Below, one piece after another: positions 30,201 to 42,600 of a stretch of DNA of 64,000 nucleotides. The notes below the pieces were generated by a model that searched no databases, had not been told where the DNA came from, and saw nothing but the letters and a program-made list of their open reading frames with translations. The stretch is taken from the NCBI GenBank assembly GCA_949752745.1, contig OX457031.1, positions 38,661,502 through 38,725,501 on the forward strand, read 5' to 3'. Each line of letters starts with the position of its first letter. The stretch's first letter is position 1. The stretch comes from Protula sp. h YS-2021. Taxonomy: Eukaryota > Annelida > Polychaeta > Sabellida > Serpulidae. The position numbers were made by a program, and so were the translations under genes.

Positions 30201-32094
30201 TTCACTTTTCGAACAACACCTGCTGCCCCAGCCGCACAGTAGTACCATGTACATCATGCTTGATCTATTTTTAACTGAGATCTTATCACACTTTTAAGCC
30301 ATGGCCATTTTCACTTTATTTGGAGAAACATTTATGAATTGTATGTAGTCTTTCAGCAACAAATGTAAAGGGTGGGGATTTTTAAGTGTGTTTGTTACAT
30401 TTATGAGTAGCAAAACGCTAAAATGTTACTGTGGAATAAAATCGATTGGGTATAATTGGTCTTAATTCTTCAAATAAAAAGTGAACTACAAGTGGGATTG
30501 AAAAGTCAATGGGAATGATATACGCCATTTTTTGTCATTTCTAATATGCGGTTATAACACTTCCACGCAAACCTGTGTAATTTGATTATGCAAACAAGCT
30601 GGTACTGGTATGAATACCATCAAAGGTATTGCTTATATTTTATTCCATGATAATGCTGGATAACGAATTAAAAAGATAGATTTAAAGTGCTGATTTTGGT
30701 CTTAAAATGGCCCTGTGTTAATCATCAAAATCTAACACTGCGAGAGATCGATAACTGTCACATTTTTACTGTCAATTTGTTCAAAATAATGAAATTGTCA
30801 AATAAAAATTAGAAAACCGTGAACATAGCATTATATCAACACTGATCTGTTGTATCATCCACTTTCACGACTGTGTTTTGGGCAGTAAGTAATTCTTTAA
30901 AAAAGATGATGTCATGGCTATTAGTAATTTCGCGGACTTTGTTTTTGTTTTGGCATATTTTTTGTTCTGACAAGCTGTCCTGCATGTAAGCGATAAAATG
31001 TCACAATGTTAAGTATTTTGGGTTGTTCCATATTGTGATGTAGAGCTTGTGATGTCTATGCTGGGTTGTTAAAAAGAATAAAATGGTTGTCTTAAAAAAC
31101 CTTATTATCGCCCTTCGTCAAAGGCTTTACGAGTAAGCGCGCAGACCACGATACAAGGCAAAGAACATTCAAATCGAACAGCACATAGCAGTTGATCATA
31201 TTACAGACCGGTCTGTTAGCTGCAGAAAATGATTATGACTTACAATAAGAGTGGCTTCTAGTTTGTAAATATATCTGGAATAACCGGCGAAAGTGCTTTT
31301 TTTTCACATTAAAAGAACACATTTTCAGTTTTGCCAATTACGATATGCTGTTCAGTTTCACGTTTCCGTCCTTGTATTTCATAGCTCCGAGTCAACTCTT
31401 CTTGACGCAATTTGCATATCTCCGTCAGCGCTACGAAGCCTTCCATTGTTCCGCTAACATAGGTCAACTTCATGTGTTCTGAGACATGAATCCTGCATAC
31501 AAGTTTAATAACAAAATAGCAAAGAAAGCAAATTCCACCAGGGCTTACCTCCAGTGGAACACCAAAATATGTTAGCATGCAAAACACAGTGATAATGTGT
31601 GGGATTGTCAACAACGTCGTTGCCATTTCTGTAAACGATCATCTGATCCAGTCAATAACAAGAAGACACAGCTTTCGGTTCCTGCAACCGATGGACCACA
31701 ATTAATTTTACATAGATTTTCTGTGGAACATTTTGAAGCCAGGCACTTCCAAACATTGCACGATCTAGAGCAACCACAAAATCAGATGAAAACACGGCCC
31801 AAAAGAATGTACCCATACATAATATGTGTGTAAATAATTTTTTTTTTTTAAAAAGGACTCTTCCTACATTTCTGGTCCTGTTGTTTTAAATTTTGACAGG
31901 AATGTTCCTTGAGTAATCTCCCAGACAGCTTGCATTTTAATTGACGATTTGACCAGAACTAGTCAAGATTTGCCAAATTTACGAAAGAAAAATCTACTTT
32001 TCCTACTAATCCTGTCCAATGTTGAAATTTAACAGGAAGGTCCCCGTCAAGTTCTTACATCAGGCTTGCAATTTCTTTGGCGAGTTGGCCAAAA
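23480..32094 (+). other. ANKRD28-like 3' UTR and intergenic DNA
   Basis: AT-rich sequence after the stop codon. Candidate AATAAA signals occur near 25926 and 26449, but the transcript end cannot be fixed. A long (TA)n tract is at 27203-27293 with shorter ones near 27080-27125. I find no exon chain, RNA gene or recognisable protein. The open frames of up to 141 codons lack familiar motifs. Confidence 0.6.
27203..27293. repeat. (TA)n microsatellite, about 91 bp
   Basis: Uninterrupted alternating TA. It produces an artificial open frame of Tyr-Ile repeats. Confidence 0.97.
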
Positions 32095-33190
32095 TATTGG
32101 GTTTGTATGTCAGTCTGTTGTGAACAAAATGTTCTATGCAAGATATCTCGAGAACGAAAAGTCGGATCAACCTGATCTGTTTATTCTTTTGTTAGTTCGG
32201 ACGGTTTTATCAACTTTTGACGCATATTACTTTATTAGGGCAAGTGTGTGACATCGTTACGTAAATTTCTCGCCGAAATTTCTCAATCGCTGAACGTTGG
32301 AGAAAGTTCCAACTTGCTGGAATGATTGCTTGGGAGGTCAGAACGATTCTGTCAAATGTTGTCGCGAGTGGAACAAACTAGTGTTGTGTATGACGTCTCC
32401 ACAAAAAATGCATATTTTTTGAACGTTCTTGTGTGCAAAATATCGGAAAGTCGTAACGACTGCAAACTTTGTATGTTTATTCCTTTGCTCAGTCGGACGG
32501 TACTGTCAATTAACTTTTGACGGGTGTAACGAAATTAAGAAAGGCGTATGACGTCATTGCGTTAAAATCTTAAGTGTAAAATTTCTCAGCCGCTGAGCAT
32601 CGGAGAAAGTTAGAACTTGGTGGGGTTGTTGGTTGGTAGGTTCAAAAGATTGTTTAAATTTTGTGGCAAATAGAACGAACGAATGCGGCGCGTGACGTCA
32701 TCAGGTAAAATATCTCGATAACATCAAGATGGGTTAGTCGGACGGTTCTTTTAACTTTTGACGGGTGTTTTTAAATTAAGAAAGGCCAGTGACATTATTA
32801 CGTTAAAATCTTATATGTAGCATTTCTCAGACGTTGACCATCGGAGAAAGTTGAAACATTATTGGAAATGTTGCTTGGTAGGCCCGAAAGATTTTCCCAA
32901 ATTATGTCCGAAGTAGAACGATCGAAAACGGCATATGACGTCATTGGGTAAAAATATCTCGATAGCGGAAAATCGGATCGAGTTCAAAATTGGTGTAGTT
33001 ATTCCTTAGATAAGTCGCACGATTTTGTTAAACGTTGAACTCGGGGAAATATGCTGCAGTGGCTGAATCCCCCATCTTCCCTGTTTTGTTGCTCTTTTGT
33101 TAACTAAGCAGATTTCAGCGTTTTCCAGAAGATTCTCCAATGTTCCTGCGTACTTTAGACATATGTACTTGAAAACATTGGCACCGGTAA
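32095..33190 (+). repeat. Dispersed repeat family R1, copy 2
   Basis: Has the same block order as 4917-5815: TTGTGAACAAAATGTT, GTCGGACGGTT, AACTTTTGACGGGTGT, ATGACGTCATTGCGTTAAAA, TTTCTCAGCCGCTGAGCAT, then CAGCGTTTT...CTTGAAAACA. Internal units are about 200 bp. Confidence 0.75.
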
Positions 33191-33365
33191 AAAGCTCCCC
33201 CCCTCCCCCCAATATGTTAAATTTTGTGTGTGTATGTGTTCCAGTGTTGGTGGTAACCTAATGTTGTTTTGGTTGGAGAGCTAGGTTCTAACGAAAGATG
33301 CTCTGTTCATATGACAATTAGTGAGTTGCAATTATAGTTAAGTTGAACATTTTGATGCTTGTTGT

Positions 33366-34188
33366 CAGGGCTGGAAAAAAAGCCGATTTTTAAAACAAAA
33401 TCATGATTTTTTTATTTTTTTTATTTAAATCGGATTTGTTTTTTATTTTTTTTTATTTAAATCAACCCTCCCCCCCCCCCCCCACAAAAAAAAAAAACAA
33501 TTACAAAATATAAAAAAGCACCACCTTTTTACCAGTTTATTGAAGACTCATTACACTCTCTTGTAAGATATTTCTAAACACATTTACAGTTCACAAAATA
33601 GGTGAAAACTGTGATAACTTTAATTGTTCAAAGCTTATTTAAGGACCGGTAACAAAACAAAGCTTCCAATGTTGTTGTTGTCTCAGGTTCTCAATGAATA
33701 AGTAAAGATGCAGTCGATTTGGGGGATTTAAATAGACCTTGCATGATGCGTAACACAGAATACTTTGTTTGCAAGCACATGGGGTAGACACGCTTTTCCA
33801 ACACCGGAGTAAGTACAGTTTGAGATGCTCCCGGGATTTTCCAAATAAAAGCTGGCCGCCTAAATGTCTACTCCCGAGTTAATGTTTGTATAATGGTAAT
33901 GCTTATAATCATCTAATACTGTAGGGTATCTTCTCAGACACCACCGGTATTGACCTTCTCACAGAGTGCTGCTCGCGTACCTTATGAATACTTTCTTCAA
34001 ACAGAAGGGGTTGCAAACAAATGCTCGGTGCCGTAACAGCACATGAAGGCCTTTAACACAGAATATTGTTTAGAAAAATAAAAAAAATCCACAAAACCTG
34101 ATTTTTTTTACGTTGATTTAAATCATGATTTAAATCGTGATTTAAATCACTTGATTTAAATCACTTGATTTAAATCATACCAGCCCTG
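33366..34188. mobile_element. Non-autonomous hAT-like element
   Basis: Begins CAGGGCTGG and ends CCAGCCCTG, perfect 9-bp terminal inverted repeats of the hAT type. It is flanked by CTTGTTGT (33358-33365) and CTTATTGT (34189-34196), an 8-bp target duplication with one mismatch. Subterminal regions carry iterated ATTTAAATCA/TGATTTAAAT palindromes. No transposase frame is present in the 823 bp. Confidence 0.82.
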
Positions 34189-34196
34189 CTTATTGT

Positions 34197-35089
34197 AATT
34201 GGGTTGTGATTCCATCATCAACAAGACCTTCAGAAAATGCAGTCGAAAAATCCTAAAAAAAAACAAAAAAAAACAGTATTTTGAAATTTGGTCAGACTTC
34301 GCGTTTATGTAATTTTGTGGGCATAATGGAACGTCGTGTCCGGGTTTTATCTCCGAAGCTATAATTCAGATTGTTTCGAAATTTCACACATGAATAAAAC
34401 ACATGAAATGCGTGAAAAGTCGTGTTTTTCTTTGGAAATGTTAACAAAATAAATGGTTTTTTTATTATTAAAAAATCTCACACACGGATAAAGCACATAT
34501 TGAAGGTGTGTTACGTCGCAATTCAGTTCGGATTCATGTAAAATTGTAAAAATGACAGTATTTTGAAATGTGGTAAAACTTCGCGTTTTGGTATAGTTTT
34601 GTCTGTAGAATTGAAGATGTGTCTCAAAAACTATTTTTCTGATTTCTTTAAAATTTTACACACGGATAAAACAGACACTGATAATTGCCAAAATATCTGT
34701 TTTTAAATATAACAGCTTTTTTAGCTTTTGTCAAAATGTAAAAATGCAACATTGCTAGAATTCGTGGTGAAATGGCAGTAGTATGGCACTTTGTAAACCG
34801 ACTTTAGCATCTATTTCATAGGTCAACCGCGTTTTACGGGGGATCGTGTTTCTGAAGCTCTGGTTTCAATGGAAATTTAAATATTTATATTCATCAGAGT
34901 ACCAGCTGATCTAGAACTGATTTGATCCTCGATTATAAATCTCAGTAAACCCTTTAAAAGTATGCTTCTTGCACTAGTTGAATGAAATACTTCAATTAAC
35001 CCTATAATTTTGAAGCCCCAAAGTCAGGTTATTAATAGACGCCTGACCATTTTTAGGCTAACAGTAGATAGTCTGGTTATAGTCATAGT
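34197..35089. other. Intergenic DNA, degenerate direct repeats
   Basis: Related phrases such as CAGTATTTTGAAAT.TGGT..ACTTCGCGTTT and TTTACACACGGATAAA recur near 34275, 34490, 34555 and 34655. This suggests a decayed tandem repeat of about 150-280 bp. No gene seen. Confidence 0.45.
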
Positions 35090-35094
35090 CTGTA

Positions 35095-35730
35095 ACGGGC
35101 TACGGAAAAAATGGCAACGGAAAAAATGGCAACGGAAAATATGGCAAGTGAAAATAATGGCAACGGAAAAAATGGCAAAGTGAAAAAAGGAAAAAATGGC
35201 AAATTTTGCAGGTTTCACTGAAGTTCAGTCGAAACAAAGAAATCGCCTACCTTGACTACTCAGGATCAAAGAAAGTCCAATCGAAACCACTTAATGCCAC
35301 TTGATGTCAGGGTATTTGGGGTGCAAGCGAAAATGGCAAAACGTAATTCCTGTGTGCGGCACCGTTAATCCTTTTGATGCTCGGGTGCCAACGTAACAAT
35401 ACATCTATTTGGGGTGCGTCAGGCAAAACTTATTCGCTGTCAACGGGTGTCAACGTAACAAAACATTTATTTGGGTGCATCAGACAAAACTTAAACCCTG
35501 TGTACACAGTATTGCTAATCCTATGGATGTTCGGGTGCCATCACAACAATACATTTATTAGGGGCGTTGTCTAGAATGAGTAACATGCTCGTGATATTAC
35601 GCTTAAGAATAAATCTGACAATAATTGTGATAAAATTTTTATTTTGTTATTTTGCCATTTTTTCCGTTTTTTTCACTTTGCCATATTTTCCGTTGCCATT
35701 ATTTCCGTTGCCATTTTTTCCTACACCCGT
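35095..35730. mobile_element. 636-bp inverted-repeat element with 5-bp target duplication
   Basis: CTGTA occurs at 35090-35094 and 35731-35735. The element begins ACGGGCTACGGAAAAAATGG and ends CCTACACCCGT. Each arm has about 80-110 bp of iterated ATGGCAACGGAAA in opposite orientation. The middle (about 35368-35570) has three degenerate copies of a unit with CGGGTG..A.C..AACAA.ACAT.TATT. No coding capacity. The superfamily is not assigned. Confidence 0.72.
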
Positions 35731-35908
35731 CTGTAACATATATAAGACAATGCAAAATCTTATTTAAACACCAAAGATTGTGCATCACATAAACGGTTCT
35801 TTTATGCTTGTCAGCGTTCCTGTGCACATGGCGAAGCCATTCTTTAAACATCAAGTTCAAATATTCGAAAATATCAAAACTCAAAATACTGTATTACAGT
35901 ATTTAAAA

Positions 35909-36360
35909 GAATTCTGAGGCAAATAAGAAACTAGATATTTTTGGTAGGCTATTCCGGAATAGATAACCGATACTTAAGTTTCACAGAAATCAATAATTCT
36001 TCATTTCGCTTATGCCAAAGGGTGAAAATAAGTTAGACAATGTAAATTCTTTTCCTTTGGCGAAGGAAAATAAAAGTATTGAAAAACTGAATTTCCATTT
36101 GGCTGTTTATTAAAATGTCGGTAGTCCAGTATTGAATAGCCTATTGAAAATTGTTCTTAATTTATTTGTATTTTATAATTGTTCATACTTTTAATTTATA
36201 AGCAAGAAAATAAGTTGTTTACATAGTCTGCAACATAAAGATATAGAATTTAATAAAAAATTATGAAAGAAAATCGATTTCTGTGACATTCGATTTATCA
36301 CTAGTTTATTCCGGAATAGCGTGCCAGAAAATATCTGGTTTCTTATTTGCTTCAGAATTC
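35909..36360. mobile_element. Foldback-type inverted-repeat element next to CROT
   Basis: The left arm, 35909-35991, and right arm, 36276-36360, are complementary over about 83 bp with scattered mismatches. Shared pieces include GAATTCTGA.GCAAATAAGA, CTATTCCGGAATA and CACAGAAATC. Similarity extends a few bases outward into AT-rich flanks (ATTTAAAA), so the target duplication cannot be fixed. It ends about 120 bp before the CROT start codon. Confidence 0.7.
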
Positions 36361-36479
36361 TTATTTTAAATAATATGGTGTTTCAAGCTTTTAGCTCTGA
36401 AGGTATAACTGCAAGCAGTCATGTTCATAATTTTGATCTTAGTTCTTCTTTAAGTTTGTGTGTTAGGAGAGCTTGAAAG
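36361..36479 (+). promoter_or_regulatory. CROT 5' UTR and proximal promoter region
   Basis: The 119 bp between the foldback element and the CROT ATG must hold the 5' UTR, or part of it. I see no clear TATA box or initiator. An upstream non-coding exon is possible. Confidence 0.35.
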
Positions 36480-36639
36480 ATGGCAGCAAGTCCGGATGCC
36501 TTTGAGCTGTCAGCAGAAGGCATGCTCCTCCCAAAAATATTTATCAGTAAGAAAGAAAAGACGTTTCAATATGACGAGGATTTACCGCCACTACCTGTGC
36601 CAAGTCTGCAACAAACCTTAAAGAAGTATCTCAGATCTG
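36480..36639 (+). CDS. CROT: CROT exon 1 (initiator)
   Basis: ATG in context AAAGATGG, 160 bp, ends phase 1 at donor GTAAGA. Encodes EKTFQYDEDLPPLPVPSLQQ, matching the start of the choline/carnitine acyltransferase domain. About 30 extra residues precede it. Confidence 0.88.
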
Positions 36640-39600
36640 GTAAGAACGCTGATTGCTTTTTCGCTTAGGTTGAATGAAGTTTGGTCACTAATCGTAAATA
36701 AAAAAAGAGAAAGAAATGACCCGGCCGGCTATAAAAAAAATCGAGGACGTAATCGACCTGCCGGTCGAATGTTCTAAATTTGAAGTAAAAATTTTCTAAA
36801 TTTACAGAAATAAAAAAACAAATTGTCCAAATTCTTCTAATTTTTTTCGAGAAAAAAAACATCGCCTGCTGGGTCAATTTTTTATTGAGTGGGATCAAAA
36901 AACAAGATTCTTTTTCTTCCTGGCCAAGGTGTTTGACTTGATTACGAACGGTCCTGTGTTTAGCATTGTCTCAAAGGAATTGGCAATACCTTATGAAACC
37001 GCATTCAAGATGTTCGACTTTACGTAAAAAAATATGCATCATGCATTCAAAGAAGATATGAATTCATAAATATAGAATCTGAATTAAATTACAAAGGCTT
37101 TGGTGAAGCAACGCAAATGTATTACCTGAAGCCGTTGTGGCGAACTGACATACTGTAGGTGACCAGTGTTGATGCTGTGCTACTTTAGTTGAGAAAACCG
37201 ATATGAATGAAGACTGCGCTTCCTGTTTATGCTGCTTCAGATTGATCTATGTCGTGTTAAACGTATGCCGCTGTACATATGGTGTATAAATACTCTTCAC
37301 GCAGTGCGACCACACGTAACGGACGAAGAGTATGCAGAAACGGAGAGTATCGTCAAGCAGTTCGAGTCTGGAGTCGGAAAAGAATTGCATAGGAAACTCC
37401 TGGATTCTGCCAAATATAAGAAAAATTGGGTATGTACACTGGAAACTGATAACATTTTCTCATGTTCCGTTATATCAAGGCAGTTGGAGGAACTACACTT
37501 GTTTTGTGCGGCTATTTTAAGGAGTTCTGTTTCTAGTATATATTATGTGCATGTTAACCTGATTTCTTTAATTATTTATTTCCACGGGTTGAAACCATTA
37601 CAGTTGACGTTTAAAACTATGAGGACGACCACTATGAGCGTGTAAAAGACTGACAAGTGATGGAGATATGCTATGACACGAACAGTTATAAAAACTATTG
37701 ATATGGATTCAGGTGGAGAAATGGTGGGAGGATTACGCCTATCTGAGTAATCGAGAACCCCATAACCCGTATGTGAATTTCTCAGGCCCTGGTCCTTACA
37801 CGGACATATGGCCTCCGCAGGAAGGATCTCAGGTAGAGAGAGCCGCTCTCGGAATTTGGTGCACTCTCAAATACTGGGAAAATCTGCGACGGTAATTATA
37901 TTTGTTTTGTGATGATCTATTAGTCAGTCTCAAACGGGATTTAGACATTTCGGCCCAAAACCACTTCGGTCCAAACCACTTGGACACTTTGGACACATCG
38001 GCCCAGCTTTTTTTTTTTTATTTTACCACTTCGGCCCATAACCAGTTTGGTCCACCTGTGACACTTCTGCCCAACATTTTTCAGGGATACTTTGATACTA
38101 TTCCGGTATCTTTTGAGCAATTAACATCAGTCAACGTGTCAACACACCACTTTACACACCCAAACTGGTTAATAATGTTACCCTTTAATTAAGTAATAAA
38201 AGATATATTACAAAGGTTTTTTATTATTGTATCGCACCTCCGGTATTTGAAAGCAACTTATTTTACATGCAAGAGGAATTAACTTTTCCGAGTTAAGGGA
38301 GATTTATCCTGTTTCCGATTTTTGAAATACAATTCACATTATGTGCAAGTGGAATTAAGTATTCCGATGTAATTAATATCACTAATATTAGGATCAAGTC
38401 ATCCAGCCACAGAGATTAGAGAGTGAGAAATAATTACTTCCCATTGGACCTTCATTTTTACTCAGGAGTAAACTTGAGGCCTATAAAGGCCCATTTTGGA
38501 AATTTCGGACCCAAGTTTTTTGGGTGAACTTTATTATATCCCGTTGTGCTTTATTCTAAAAATGTATCTTGCACACCACTTTTTACACACCATTAAATGA
38601 TGAAAGAGATATTAAGAGTTCATTTACTATTCTATCATGTCTCCGGTGTTTGAAATGCAACTAATTTTATCCTTTATTTGTAATTAGAATTGTTTATTAG
38701 GATTAAAGAAACATTGCAATATCCTTTTCAACTATTTTATCTCGTCTCCCTTTTTCTGAAATGCAATTTACTTTGGCATTAATTATTCCCATGTATGTGT
38801 AATTGAAAACTGCAATCGACAACGGTCCTTTTTGAAATGCAATTAACTGGTTTGAAATACGTACACTGAGTATTACATAAGAAAGCTCCGGTGTGAAATT
38901 ATCAATTGCAATCCTGGTTTAATTTAAGCTTCTTAGTGAAAAGCTGAATAAGTGCTGAAAGCCGAGAGCAGTAATTACCTCTCACTGGGTGTCAGCCTTT
39001 ACTCCGGAGTAAAGTTTAGTCCTATAAATCGCACTGGTCAACATAACTCAACAATACACTCCAACAAAAAAAAAAAACGATGGATGCCTATGACTGTGGA
39101 TGAAATATGTTCTGAATAGAAATTTTCAGTGCTGTCCGTAATGTAAAAAAAAGTTTTAGACCACGTCAGCAAGTATTGACTTGTGTTCAATGTAGATATT
39201 TTCAAAATAGGATTTGTGGATGGTCCAAACGAATGAAGGTTTTGCCGCAACAGCCTTGACATTGTTTTTCTTTTCCAACATCTCATTGTGGTAATTCAGT
39301 GATTTATGGTGTGTAAAATAGCTCGTTGATATTTATGGGGGTGAAGTGAACTTACGTGTACTGCGTACGATAAGGCAAGATGTCCGCTCTCGAAGACAGC
39401 CAGGTACACACTACTTGAGGCACATGACATTCGGGTCTTCAGCTGTCAATCAAGGGGGGCCGCGCGGCTATTCACCCAACAGGCACAACACTCTTCCCCA
39501 TTTTAAAAAAGGAATGGGCCCTCTATCCTGTCTGAACCTCACCACTGAACATCTTTGTTCAGTATAAGCTGTGTCTAAATTGCCCACTTGTCACTCGATG

Positions 39601-42600
39601 ACTGAACATCCTTATTCAGTCCACGCACCATTCTACAAGCGATTGATCATCGATGATCAATCCAGCGGAGAGATCTGATACAACATCCTCGCAGACTCTA
39701 CGGTTTCTTGAAGAATCTGCGTCCTGGTGCAATGGCAGATTTCTGCTATTCGCTTAGCAATCACAGGAATGTTGTACGGCGAGTTCATCAGCCGATTGTC
39801 TACTCCTTCCGGTCTCAAATAGGGTGCATCCGTTTCCAGAACAAGTCGAGACATATCTCTTAATTCCCGAATGACTTCTGATGACTCAGGATGCTTCAGG
39901 TTCTTAGTGATGAGTCCGGTAATACCAAAGAAGGTGTTTGGGAAGTATCTCAACCATTCTTTTAACTCATCTAAACCGCCGTTGAAGCAATGCCTATGAA
40001 TGGGTGCGAAGGGAGATAGATGTTGTCTCATCAAGTTGAGACAATCTTTGCTCGCACGACGCGAACCCAGTCCGTCTCGACAATGTATAATAATCGGAAG
40101 CCTGATTTCATTTCCGATCTTAAGCAGGTCAACAAGAGCGTTTTTCTGAATATCCTCACGCGGGCAGGTCGAACTTGAATAATCCAACCCTATTTCGCCT
40201 AAGGCAACTGTACCTCTGGACTGCAACATCAACCTCAGGTCTTCCAACACACCCGGATTCACGGATGTCGCAGCTTTCGGATGTACTCCAAAAGCGAAAC
40301 GCAATCTGCCGTCTTTCAGCAAATTGTGACGCATGGTACCCGAGGGGTATTGTTGAGGGAAGCAAAAGACTGCCACCGCACTCTCCAGGTAGAAATCGCC
40401 CGGACAGCTAGGCCCAAGTGCAAGCAGCCTTTCGAAGTCCCCATCTTTGTCCATTTGAGTTGACCTTTCTGCCATCTTATCAGGATGAAAATGGGTATCG
40501 ATCCCAGGCGTGAGCCTCGGTCTTGAGGACGAAGTTCGGATGGCTTGTGTACCACGCCTCACATCCAGTTCCACCGTGAGATCGGATCTCTTGCCTTCTC
40601 CAATCATCTTTGATTGGGTACTAGCAGACGAAACAGGCAATGTCCGTGGCTTTTCGATGGCTTCACTAACCATCGACCTCTGAATCCCCTGTCGTTTACT
40701 TTCTGGAAACGTCATACTGCTCAGGAGATAAGCTTTTGAATCGCTGAGGCAGTTAAAAAGGCAGCGCTGAATCTTCCAGTATAGCAGAGCTGCTACACAG
40801 TTCGGCGGCCAAACGACAATTCGATCTGCAAGCCCGATATCTGAACAACGCTTATTCAGAAAGAGCTGGAAGTCAAACAACAGTTCAGTCTCTTCCGGTT
40901 TCAACTTGTAATTCTCGTTTTCTTCATAGAGCCGTTTTTCTTGAACAAATCTCAGCAGGTCGTTAAGGGTTTCCAGTTCAAAAATCGAGGTCATACACAG
41001 AAGATACGTCAGAAAAGAATTGAAATGCTTCCTTAAATCGGTTTCGCCAAAAATTGTTGGCAGATGCGTCAATGCGTGCGTATTTGGATGATTAATTCTC
41101 GCATGACAGCCTCTAAACCGGCAATTTCTGTGGCCAGCTCCCCCAACTTTTGGGGGTTGACGATATCTCGGCGGTTCTGTCTCGGTGGTATTCTGAGAAT
41201 CCCTAAGGGGGATGATTCCAACGGTGTCCTGACCCCTTTGGTTAGAACGACTTCTTTCAAAATGAAGAGAATCTCTTGACCCGGTTTGACCACGATGGTC
41301 AAGCCTTTCCCGGAATTCAGAGCGACTTTGACGACTCCTGCGATCGCCTGAACTGAAATGAAGAGAATCTCTTGACCCGGTTTGACCACGATGGTCAAGC
41401 CTTTCCCGGAATTCAGAGCGACTTTGACGACTCCTGCGATCGCCTGTACCGGTTCGACCACGATGATCAACCCTTCTCGTGAACTCAGAACGGCTCTGCC
41501 GGCTCAAATCCTGAGATGACACATGTACTTGTGGTCGGTTGAGCGGTGACGGATGATAGGTCCGTTCAGTCGAAGTCTTCGTCCATTGTGTTCTTTCCGC
41601 CGCACGACTCTTGCGGTCACTTGAACCGATTTGACCACGATGATCAAACCTTCTCCTGAATTCAGGGCGGCTTTGCCGGCTCGAATCCTGCAGTCTTCGC
41701 CTATCTCTCTTCCGAACTACTAGTTGGAAGCCATTATCTGAGTCTTCCTTTGCCTCGTCAGAAGAACGAACGCTGACGGACTGTTGTTGATCCTTGGGGC
41801 TACCAGCACGAGTGGCCCCGGACGGCAGTTCGGGTCGTGAAGGGTTCTTATCACCTGTTCCTCTGGTCGTTATTTCGGATCCGTGGGAGCCATCGTCGAT
41901 AGGCGCTCTTGCTCGGTCGGCCTCGCTACCGAAATACCGGATATCACGATATAACGGTGGTAGATACGTTATTTTCTGAAAAGACAAGACCTTAGTCTTG
42001 TAAAGTATGACACTATTCTTAAGACTTTTTATCTACCACACTACCAATCCCCTTAACTGGCGAATCATCTCTTGTTATCTAACATGCTAGGATCTATTTG
42101 TTAATGTAAATTCTTAAATAATATTGCATGCACTCTTGACTAACTACTCTTATATTAGTTAATTTGGTTTTCACAGGTAATAATCTTTGGTTAGATGCTG
42201 AGGTACTTTAATCTTACGACCATGGCGGGAGAGTACCTCAAAAGGCCTGAATTCTTCCTGACTATAAGAAGAATCCTTTGTTCCTAATTGTTCCACGTCA
42301 TTACTTGCATTTTTGTCTTCTGAATCTTGAAATAGGTTTTCCAAATGAAGATCCTCCTCACCAATGATATCATGGTTAGAGGAATCATCCGTGATACCCG
42401 TGGTCAACCACTTGCGTCTCATTTGCCTCATCCATAACGGTACGGATCTATCGTCGCATCGGATAAGGCGATCATGATGTATGACGGTGGTCTTCCTCCG
42501 ATCTCGAATGCGAAACAATACAGGTGATAAAACTTCAACCACTAAATAAGGTCCCTTGAAAATGGGCTTAAGTTTGTTGCACTGGCCAATTTTTGTAGCA

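Noticed and set aside
31309..31626. 105-codon minus-strand frame with a hydrophobic N-terminus
   Set aside because: Could mimic a membrane protein, but no family, promoter or neighbouring exon supports it.
39342..39567. Small protein-coding gene, 73-codon frame shared with 47998-48207
   Set aside because: Both frames begin inside the LTRs, so the identical peptide reflects the LTR duplication.
40156..41470. Several open frames of 60-133 codons overlapping the TatD frame
   Set aside because: These are other-frame readings of the 776-codon frame. The repeated VVKVALNSGKGLTIVV pattern is the 96-bp repeat read out of frame.
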